Of a stretch of 8,772 bases of DNA, positions 1-5,638 are shown piece after piece. A program made the translations under genes and the position numbers. The first letter of the stretch is position 1. Every line of letters begins with the position of its first letter. Origin of the DNA: an uncultured Clostridia bacterium (lineage in GTDB: Bacteria; Bacillota; Clostridia; Oscillospirales; CAG-272). The stretch lies in assembly GCA_946641795.1 (NCBI GenBank), contig CAMPBZ010000040.1, forward strand, positions 1-8,772. Reading direction: 5' to 3'. The notes beneath the pieces were generated by a model. That model ran no database searches. It was not told where the DNA came from and saw only the letters and a program-made list of their open reading frames with translations.

Positions 1-846
1 ATATTGATTCCGTTCGGGGTCGCGCAAATAGGCGTCAATCGCCATCCGGTAGGCATTGGTGACAACGGCGGTGTAATACGCGCTTTTCATACGGCCCTCG
101 ATTTTGAACGAAACGGCGCCGCTTTCCATCAGCTCCGGGATATGCTCGATCATACACAGATCCTTGGAGGACATTATAAACGTTCCAAGCTCGTTCTGCT
201 CAATGCCCAGCGGAGTGCCGGGGCGCTTTTCCTCGATCAGCTTATAATTCCAGCGGCAGGGCTGGGTGCAGGTACCGCGGTTGCCGTCCCTGCCCCCCAT
301 TGCGTTGGCAAGCAGGCACCGGCCGCTGTAAGAGATGCACATAGAACCGTGGATAAACACTTCCAGCTCCACGGCGGGGTCCAGCTTTTGGCGGATGGCA
401 CGGATCTCGGCAAGCGTTAATTCCCGCGCCAGCACCAGCCGTTTGACCCCCATTGCCGCATAGGCGTTTGCCGCGGCCGAGGAGACGATGGAAGTTTGCG
501 TGGAAACGTGGATCTCCATTTCCGGCAACAACTCGCGCACAGTGGCAAGCGTTCCCAGGTCGGCAACGATCATGGCGTCAATGCCGGCGCCCGAAAGATC
601 GGAAAGGAACTGGCGCAGGGCGGGATATTCGTCCTCGTGCGGCAGGGTATTGACGGTAAGGTACAGCTTTTTCCCTCTTGCGTGGACGTACTCCACCGCC
701 TGCCGGATCTCCTCCACGGTAAAATTATCCGCCGCCGAGCGCATTCCGAACGCCTTGCCGGCAAGATAGACCGCGTCGGCTCCAAAGCGGACGGCCGCCT
801 GCATTTTTTCAAAATTGCCGGCGGGAGAGAGCAATTCTACTTTCAT
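1..846 (-). CDS. U32 family protein (TrhP/YegQ-like), 3' end beyond window
   Basis: The open frame starts at ATG 846-844 and runs through position 1, giving 282 residues without a stop, so the C-terminal part is missing. It opens with MKVELLSPAG, the usual start of U32 proteins. The family signature lies at residues 162-179 (EVFIHGSMCISYSGRCLL), followed by GTCTQPCRW at 191-199 and SSKDLC at 226-231. Cysteines C170, C177, C193 and C231 are spaced almost exactly like the four [4Fe-4S] ligands I recall for E. coli UbiU (169, 176, 193, 232), so an Fe-S cluster is likely. Despite the 'peptidase' label, characterised relatives hydroxylate RNA (TrhP for tRNA U34, RlhA for 23S rRNA) or ubiquinone precursors (UbiU/V). 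The tRNA-related operon favours a TrhP-like role, which is inference. It begins 4 nt after the aspS stop with no clear ribosome binding site, so translation is probably coupled. Confidence 0.9.
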   Translation of the reverse strand, partial: MKVELLSPAGNFEKMQAAVRFGADAVYLAGKAFGMRSAADNFTVEEIRQAVEYVHARGKKLYLTVNTLPHEDEYPALRQFLSDLSGAGIDAMIVADLGTLATVRELLPEMEIHVSTQTSIVSSAAANAYAAMGVKRLVLARELTLAEIRAIRQKLDPAVELEVFIHGSMCISYSGRCLLANAMGGRDGNRGTCTQPCRWNYKLIEEKRPGTPLGIEQNELGTFIMSSKDLCMIEHIPELMESGAVSFKIEGRMKSAYYTAVVTNAYRMAIDAYLRDPERNQY

Positions 847-850
847 AGAA

Positions 851-2140
851 TTACGGCGTTAAGCGGTTGGGGCCGCGGAACAGGAACTCGGCCTCTTTGA
901 TGGAAAGTCCGAGGAAGAGCATGGTCAGGCGGTCGATGCCCAGGCCGAAGCCGCCGTGCGGCGGGCAGCCATAACGGAAGAATTGCAGATAGAACTCCAC
1001 ATCCTTCCCCAGCCCTTTTTCGTCGGCCTGCGCCTTCAAAATTTCGTAGCGGTGCTCGCGAACGGCGCCGGTGGTAATCTCACAGCCGCGCCAAATCAGG
1101 TCGTAGCCCATGGGAACGCCGCGCGCGTCGCGCATATGGTAGAAGGCGCGCTCCTTGGCGGCATAATCGGTAACAAACAAGAATTCGTGCCCGTATTTTT
1201 CCATTGAGAACTGCGCGCAAAGGTGCTCGGCCTCGGTAGTCAGGTCGCCCTTGGCGTCATCGGAAACGGTATAGCCGTAGCGCGCTTCCAGCTCGGCGTA
1301 CAGGTCGGCCAGTTTGATGCGCGGGAACGGAACGGTGGGGACAACGATTTGTTTGCCGAAGAGCGCCTCCACCTCTTTGCCGTAGGCCGCGGCAACCTTG
1401 CCGAACGCGTAGGCAAGCAGTTCTTCCTCCATGTGCATCACTTCCTCGGCCGAGTGGACGTAGGAAAATTCCAGATCGAAGCCGGTAAACTCGGTTGCGT
1501 GCTTGTTGGTGTAGGATTTTTCGGCGCGGAAGACCGGGCCGGTTTCAAAAATGCGATCCATTCCCGCCGCCATAGCCATTTGCTTGTAGAACTGCGGCGA
1601 CTGCGCAAGGTAGGCCTTGGTATCGAAATATTTGACCTCGAACACATCGGAGCCGGACTCGCTCGCCGCGCCGATGAGCTTGGGCGTATGAATTTCGATA
1701 AACCCGCGCTCCACCAAAAATTCGCGCATCGAAGCGGTCAGAAGCGTTTGCAGTTTGAGCATGAGCTGGTTGCAATCGCGGCGCAGGTCGATCCAGCGGA
1801 AGTCCATTTTGGAGTCAATTTCGGAGTCGTCCTTAATGGGAAGCGCGTCGGCGATCGATTCCACTTCCAATTCCTCGGGCAGAATTTCGATCCCTCCCAG
1901 TTTGACGTACTCGTTGGCAACGGCCGTTCCGGTAACGGTAACGACCGAATGAATGGTCAGGGTGTCCACCTTTTCGGCCAGTGCGGGGAACTTTTCTTTT
2001 TCCAGCGTGACCTGCATTTTGCCGGTGATGTCCTTAATGACCAAAAAGGCCATGGTACGCTTGTTGCGCAGATTTTCCACAAAGCCGGCAATTTTTACTT
2101 TTTCGCCCGCTTTAACATTTGCAATGTAGGTTCTTTCCAT
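851..2140 (-). CDS. aspS: Aspartyl-tRNA synthetase, short archaeal/eukaryotic type
   Basis: Class II synthetase that charges tRNA with aspartate in the cytosol. At 429 residues it matches the archaeal form; the usual bacterial AspRS is near 590 residues because of an inserted GAD domain, absent here. An N-terminal OB-fold anticodon-binding domain spans about 1-100 (VKIAGFVENLRNKR at 15-28). Catalytic motifs follow: motif 1 around FIEIHTPK (147-154), AQSPQFYKQ (179-187), motif 2 FRAE (204-207) to EFTGFDLEFS (217-226), and motif 3 GGFGLGIDRL (396-405). The AQSPQ block and the RLTP C-terminus fit AspRS better than AsnRS. The position equivalent to the discriminating Trp26 of the Thermococcus enzyme is Glu22, while the Lys85 equivalent is kept (Lys80), so whether it also charges tRNA-Asn cannot be decided. 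ATG 2140 lies 21 nt after the preceding gene, with AAAGGA upstream. Confidence 0.95.
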   Translation of the reverse strand: MERTYIANVKAGEKVKIAGFVENLRNKRTMAFLVIKDITGKMQVTLEKEKFPALAEKVDTLTIHSVVTVTGTAVANEYVKLGGIEILPEELEVESIADALPIKDDSEIDSKMDFRWIDLRRDCNQLMLKLQTLLTASMREFLVERGFIEIHTPKLIGAASESGSDVFEVKYFDTKAYLAQSPQFYKQMAMAAGMDRIFETGPVFRAEKSYTNKHATEFTGFDLEFSYVHSAEEVMHMEEELLAYAFGKVAAAYGKEVEALFGKQIVVPTVPFPRIKLADLYAELEARYGYTVSDDAKGDLTTEAEHLCAQFSMEKYGHEFLFVTDYAAKERAFYHMRDARGVPMGYDLIWRGCEITTGAVREHRYEILKAQADEKGLGKDVEFYLQFFRYGCPPHGGFGLGIDRLTMLFLGLSIKEAEFLFRGPNRLTP

Positions 2141-2161
2141 AATTCGGGTTCCTTTCTTTGG

Positions 2162-2722
2162 TTAAATAGCGTTGCCCTGCGCGTCAAACAGCGGCAGTTT
2201 TTCCAGATAGGTCAGGTCTTTTCTATCCTGTGCGTCGCCCTCGGCAAGAATGGTCATTCTGCCGCAGATCACGCCGCCGGCTTCCTCTACCAGCTGCTCA
2301 ATGGCGCGGAGCGATTCGCCGGTGGAAACCACGTCGTCAACGATCAGGATCTTTTTGCCCTTCATAATCGCGGCGTCGGCGGTATCCAAATAGAGGTGCT
2401 GTTCCTTTGCCGTGGTGATGGAGCGGACTTTCACGTCCAAAACGCCGGTCATATAAAGCTTGGGAGCTTTGCGGGCAAGAAAATATTTTTGGTTGCCGGC
2501 AAGGCGCGCCATTTCGTGCACCAGCGGAATGCCCTTGGCCTCGGCCGAAATGAGATAATCGTACTCCGGCGCACGATTCAACAGCGCCTGTGCGCAGGCG
2601 GTGGTGAGTTCGGGATCGCCGAAAATGACGAAACCGGCAATTTGCAGTTTGTCGTTCAAGGGGCAAATGGGCAGGTCGCGCTCGCAACCCGCAATGGTCA
2701 TGTGGTAGTACTTTTGTTCCAT
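2162..2722 (-). CDS. Phosphoribosyltransferase, adenine/purine PRT-like
   Basis: A type I phosphoribosyltransferase of 186 residues. The PRPP-binding signature ILIVDDVVSTGES is at 125-137; SAEAKGIPL (59-67) and ARKAPKLYM (83-91) resemble the substrate loop and flexible-loop base of adenine phosphoribosyltransferase (EARGFPL and RKPGKLP in that family). The likely reaction is transfer of ribose-5-phosphate from PRPP to a free purine, in the cytosol. The N-terminus (MEQKYYHMTI) differs from canonical Apt, so the exact base is unknown and no symbol is given. I chose ATG 2722-2720 because GAGGAA sits 5-6 nt upstream; a longer frame from TTG 2764 would overlap the thiI stop and has no reason to be used. 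It lies 38 nt after thiI and 21 nt before aspS, within the operon. Confidence 0.88.
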   Translation of the reverse strand: MEQKYYHMTIAGCERDLPICPLNDKLQIAGFVIFGDPELTTACAQALLNRAPEYDYLISAEAKGIPLVHEMARLAGNQKYFLARKAPKLYMTGVLDVKVRSITTAKEQHLYLDTADAAIMKGKKILIVDDVVSTGESLRAIEQLVEEAGGVICGRMTILAEGDAQDRKDLTYLEKLPLFDAQGNAI

Positions 2723-2760
2723 AGCAATTCCTCTTTCCTGTATTTCAAACTTTTGTTTTT

Positions 2761-3939
2761 TCAAAATTCGGTGCGGATGTGTTCTACCGTTTTGCCGGCA
2801 AGCGCTTCGGCCACCAGCTCCTCAAACGGCAGGCGGTTTTGCTGTTCCAGCACGCCCTCCATTGTGGGGCGGGTTTTGGGATGCCGCGGGGTGAACACGG
2901 TACAGCAATCCTCGTAGGGTTGGATCGACGTTTCAAAGGTGCCGATCCGGCGGGCGATCTGAACGATCTCCTCCTTATCCAGCCCGATGCAGGGGCGGAA
3001 GACCGGCAGTTCGGCAAGCGGATCAACAACGCCGATGGCCTGCATGGTCTGCGAGGCGACCTGCCCCAGGCTCTCGCCGGTCACAAGCCCGCCGCAACCT
3101 TCCGCCAGGGCGATCCGGTTGGCAATGGCCATCATATAGCGGCGCAGGATCAGCGTAAAATAATCCTCCTCGCAATTTTTGACCAGTTCCTCCTGGATGT
3201 GGGTGAGCGAAACGACGTGCAACCGGATGCTGCCGGCGTACTGTGCCACCAGCCGCGCCAGCTCAAACACCTTTTCTCTGGCCCGCTCGCTGGTGTAGGG
3301 GAAGGACTCGAAATGCACGGCCTCGATTTGCACGCCGCGCTTGGCAATCATATACCCGGCAACCGGCGAATCAATCCCGCCCGAAAGGAGCAGGAGCGCC
3401 TTGCCGTTGGTACCCACCGGCATACCGCCGGCGCCTTTGAACTGCCCGGCGTGCAGATAGGCGCCAAACTCGCGGATCTCCACGTGCACCACGATCTCCG
3501 GGTTGTGAACGTCCACTTTCAGTTTGGGGTTTTCCGAGAGCAGATAGCCGCCAACCTCGCGGGAAAGCTCGATGGAATTGAGCGGAAACCGCTTATCCGA
3601 GCGTTTGCCCTCGACCTTAAATGTCTTTTTGCCGGCCAAAAACTGCGGCAGATATTCGCGCGCCGTGCGCTCGATGCTTTCCATATTCTTTTCGCAAACC
3701 GCGCAACGGCTCACGCCCACAATGCCGAATACTTTGAGCACCGTTTCAAACAGTCCGTCCAGATCGGCCACATCGTCCTGCGGCTCAATGACCACCGTAC
3801 TTTGCGAGGGGGTAACGGTGAATTTGCCGAAATGCTTGGCGCGGAAGCGAATGGTTTTGCAAAGCATATCCTCAAAATACCGGCGGTTGGCGCCTTTGAG
3901 CACGATCTCGCCGTACTTGCAAAGCAAAATTTCTTTCAT
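2761..3939 (-). CDS. thiI: tRNA 4-thiouridine synthetase ThiI, without rhodanese domain
   Basis: ThiI adenylates U8 of tRNA and replaces its oxygen with sulfur to make s4U; in some species it also feeds sulfur to thiamine thiazole synthesis. The 392 residues show an N-terminal ferredoxin-like region (MKEILLCKYGEIVLKG), a THUMP RNA-binding domain to about 165, and a PP-loop ATPase with SGGIDS at 186-191. GESLGQVASQT (288-298) and YEDCCTVFTPRHPKT (342-356) are conserved; Cys345 or Cys346 matches the catalytic Cys344 region of E. coli ThiI. There is no C-terminal rhodanese domain, as in Bacillus, so sulfur must come from a separate cysteine desulfurase. No such gene is next to it, although many Firmicutes pair the two. 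Its ATG overlaps the upstream stop (ATGA, 3939-3936) and GGAGG lies 7 nt before the start. Confidence 0.97.
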   Translation of the reverse strand: MKEILLCKYGEIVLKGANRRYFEDMLCKTIRFRAKHFGKFTVTPSQSTVVIEPQDDVADLDGLFETVLKVFGIVGVSRCAVCEKNMESIERTAREYLPQFLAGKKTFKVEGKRSDKRFPLNSIELSREVGGYLLSENPKLKVDVHNPEIVVHVEIREFGAYLHAGQFKGAGGMPVGTNGKALLLLSGGIDSPVAGYMIAKRGVQIEAVHFESFPYTSERAREKVFELARLVAQYAGSIRLHVVSLTHIQEELVKNCEEDYFTLILRRYMMAIANRIALAEGCGGLVTGESLGQVASQTMQAIGVVDPLAELPVFRPCIGLDKEEIVQIARRIGTFETSIQPYEDCCTVFTPRHPKTRPTMEGVLEQQNRLPFEELVAEALAGKTVEHIRTEF

Positions 3940-4250
3940 GGCTCGTCCTCCGCTTCCCCGTCCGGCGCTTCGCCTTCCTCGACCGGCGCGGTGCGATAGG
4001 CTTCCAGAATTTCCTTTGCCTGTTCAACGGCCGTCTTGGGTACGAAAACGTCGGTACCGAACATGGTAAACCCGGTAATGATGCGCACCGAGCTTCCGCT
4101 GCCACGCTCGCGGATCATATAGGGGATGCCCTCCCCTTCCAGAATGCTGCGCAGGACCGAAAGCTCCACGTTATCGTAAACGGTGGTCAAAAGTTCCAGG
4201 TTTTCGTCGTGTCCGGCCGGGCCGTCAAGCCCGAATAAAAAGTCTTTCAT
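3936..4250 (-). CDS. Small DUF2007-like protein
   Basis: A 104-residue soluble protein with no membrane segment. The core LLTTVYDNVELSVLRSILE followed by GEGIPYMIRE, then GTDVFVPKTAVEQAKEILE, follows the layout of DUF2007 (proposed signal-transducing or peptide-binding family). I assign this from the pattern 'vyd, ael..Ll..gIp, vdV.Vp..d...A..iL', not from a search. The tail after about residue 88 is acidic and low in complexity (PVEEGEAPDGEAEDEP) and probably disordered. AAGGA lies about 10 nt before ATG 4250, and the exonuclease ends 15 nt upstream. The stop overlaps the thiI start by 4 nt, so the two are translationally coupled. No function is known for the family that would explain its place here. 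Confidence 0.75.
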   Translation of the reverse strand: MKDFLFGLDGPAGHDENLELLTTVYDNVELSVLRSILEGEGIPYMIRERGSGSSVRIITGFTMFGTDVFVPKTAVEQAKEILEAYRTAPVEEGEAPDGEAEDEP

Positions 4251-4265
4251 ACGTTGCCCGTCCTT

Positions 4266-5336
4266 TCAATCGTCGTAGTAGTTCGGGAACAGCGCCTCCC
4301 AAACCTTTGCGCAGGCAATGGTATCGGCAATGGAGGTATGCGCAACGCCATCCCAAGAAAGGCCGAGCGTTTCCATTGCGTCGGTCAGCGAAAGGTGGGT
4401 CAGCTCCGGGTGGTGCTCCTGCACAAAGCGGTTGTACTCCATGGCGGCGCACTTGGTTTTGCGGCGCAGCTTTTGCCGCTCGGCTTCGGTATCGTAGATG
4501 TATTTGATATGATTGTAATCGGTGGCAATGCCGTAGGCGATCACCGCGTCGGCCTCGGCAAACAGACGCTTGATCTCGGGTGTGATGTCCTTCAAATAAG
4601 GCGCGTCGGTCACCATTTCGGGGGTGATGCCGTGGATTTTTTCGGTCTCCTTCCATTTGCGCTTGCGCACCGGATGCACCAGCGTGTCCATCAACACGTT
4701 GCAGGCGCCGTCGGTAATGGAAACCGAAAGGATCTCGTCGTGGTCGTAAACGCCGGTGAGTTCCAAATCGAAAAAAAGCGTTTTTTCGCGCTTGGCGTGA
4801 TAGTACGCGGCGCGGTGCGCGTCGCCCTCGATGCGGCGCTGATCCATCTCTTTTTCAAAGCAGGCGCGGCAGAGCTTGTGGCGGTAGCGAATGTCCTTTC
4901 CGCATTTGACACAGGGGAGCGGCTGGCGGATCGCCTCGGCTTTGTCGTAGAAATAGAGAATGGAGCGGTCAAACCGCTTGGTGTAGGCAACCGGGCCGGC
5001 CACCACGTCGTAGTGCATTTGCGCCAGCCGATCCTTGGTGTAGTAGTTGAGCAGAGCGGCGCGCTTGGTGCTCATCCGGCCGATCTCTCTGCCGTCCTCC
5101 AACTTGATGGGGTCAATGAGCGGTTCGGGGCGGCTTTGATACCAGTTTTCGGGCGCCGCCTCACGGACATAGCGGGGATCGTAGTAGTACTTGACCGTTC
5201 CGTCCGCCGCGAGGGTTTGCGCGGCGGGTCCCCGGGTGGGTTCCAGATGCATGGTTTCGAGCAGTTCGCCCGAAAGATAGTGCCGGGCCTCCGCCTGCCC
5301 GGCGGTCATTACGGGAATTTGCGATGGTTCTTCCAA
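4266..5336 (-). CDS. 3'-5' exonuclease, DnaQ/DEDDh type, with internal zinc ribbon
   Basis: The C-terminal half (about 185-350) is a DEDDh 3'-5' exonuclease: ExoI FFDLELTG (Asp190, Glu192), IHGITPEMV at 234-242, ExoII around IAYGIATDYNH (Asp273), and ExoIII AHTSIAD (His333, Asp338). All five catalytic residues appear present. Before it sits a zinc ribbon, CVKC (142-145) and CRAC (156-159), and an N-terminal region of about 140 residues I do not recognise. Such enzymes trim single-stranded DNA or RNA 3' ends using two metal ions; in an operon with thiI, aspS and a U32 protein, an RNA substrate is plausible but inferred. The start is TTG 5336-5334 because GGAGG lies exactly 6 nt upstream; the next ATG (5309) has no ribosome binding site. 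It is the first gene of the operon. Confidence 0.88.
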   Translation of the reverse strand: MEEPSQIPVMTAGQAEARHYLSGELLETMHLEPTRGPAAQTLAADGTVKYYYDPRYVREAAPENWYQSRPEPLIDPIKLEDGREIGRMSTKRAALLNYYTKDRLAQMHYDVVAGPVAYTKRFDRSILYFYDKAEAIRQPLPCVKCGKDIRYRHKLCRACFEKEMDQRRIEGDAHRAAYYHAKREKTLFFDLELTGVYDHDEILSVSITDGACNVLMDTLVHPVRKRKWKETEKIHGITPEMVTDAPYLKDITPEIKRLFAEADAVIAYGIATDYNHIKYIYDTEAERQKLRRKTKCAAMEYNRFVQEHHPELTHLSLTDAMETLGLSWDGVAHTSIADTIACAKVWEALFPNYYDD

Positions 5337-5505
5337 AAGGTGCCTCCAATTCTACCGCCGGAACCGCCCGCATTTCCGTCGGCGCGCCGCGTTGTTCTCG
5401 GTTGCGGCGGCAACGGTTGCCGGTTTTCCGGTCGGTTTCCCAAAGATTGGGATATAAAATAATGATTTATTTTTTGCCCGCATACGCGCGAGCGCATAGA
5501 CGTAC
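5337..5505 (-). other. Long GC-rich 5' leader with several short inverted repeats
   Basis: About 170 nt separate the expected transcription start (near 5505) from the TTG start of the exonuclease. Read on the plus strand the leader holds a hairpin CCCAA-AGA-TTGGG (5439-5451), CCGG-TTTT-CCGG (5420-5431), the 15-nt palindrome CGGCAACGGTTGCCG (5408-5422), and CGGCGCGCCG (5380-5389). GTTGC at 5401-5405 and at 5416-5420 can each pair with GCAAC at 5410-5414, so two of the stems exclude each other. I see no T-box sequence and no riboswitch I recognise. A 43-codon frame from ATG 5483 to the stop at 5352 has no ribosome binding site and is not called. Confidence 0.5.
5343..5347 (-). promoter_or_regulatory. 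Ribosome binding site deciding the TTG start of the exonuclease
   Basis: On the minus strand the sequence reads GGAGG, six bases (CACCTT), then TTG. This spacing is optimal, whereas the first in-frame ATG at 5309 is preceded by no purine-rich stretch. Confidence 0.85.
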
Positions 5506-5511
5506 AGAGTA

Positions 5512-5540
5512 ATTATAACATAAGAAAATAAATGTTGCAA
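5512..5540 (-). promoter_or_regulatory. Sigma-A-type promoter of the six-gene operon
   Basis: On the minus strand, TTGCAA (5540-5535) is followed by a 17-nt spacer and a perfect TATAAT (5517-5512). Transcription should start near 5505 and run into the exonuclease gene. The surroundings are AT-rich. It lies just downstream of the terminator of the preceding minus-strand gene, so the operon is independently transcribed. Confidence 0.9.
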
Positions 5541-5570
5541 GAGATTATTAAAAAATAGTAGAAAAATCTG

Positions 5571-5605
5571 CAAAAAAGAAAAACGAAACCTTTTGTAAGG
5601 CTTCG
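5571..5605 (-). terminator. Intrinsic terminator of the TepA-like gene
   Basis: A hairpin pairs 5584-5592 with 5597-5605 (CGAA.CCTT against AAGG.TTCG, one A/C mismatch, 4-nt loop). On the minus strand it is followed by a run of T broken by one C (5583-5572). It sits 34 nt after the stop of the TepA-like gene. The A-rich and T-rich flanks could extend the stem further. Confidence 0.82.
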
Positions 5606-5638
5606 CTTTCTTTTTCGTTTTTAGAACAAAAACAATTC

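Noticed and set aside
1223..2917. A 564-codon plus-strand open frame opposite aspS, the phosphoribosyltransferase and the end of thiI
   Set aside because: The opposite strand encodes recognisable conserved proteins with ribosome binding sites. The antisense frame has no recognisable motif and crosses gene borders, as expected when GC-biased codon use removes stops from the opposite strand.
2779..3999. A 406-codon plus-strand open frame opposite thiI
   Set aside because: Antisense shadow of a clear ThiI; composition is the complement of thiI codons and there is no ribosome binding site of note.
4254..5462. A 402-codon plus-strand open frame opposite the exonuclease
   Set aside because: Shadow of the DEDDh exonuclease, all of whose motifs are read on the minus strand.
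5352..5483. A 43-codon leader frame (ATG 5483) ending in a basic tail just before the exonuclease
   Set aside because: No ribosome binding site before the ATG and no recognisable composition of a leader peptide; a second frame from ATG 5497 overlaps it, which suggests chance.
5337..5505. T-box riboswitch upstream of an operon containing aspS
   Set aside because: No T-box core sequence is present in the leader, and aspS is the fifth gene rather than the first.
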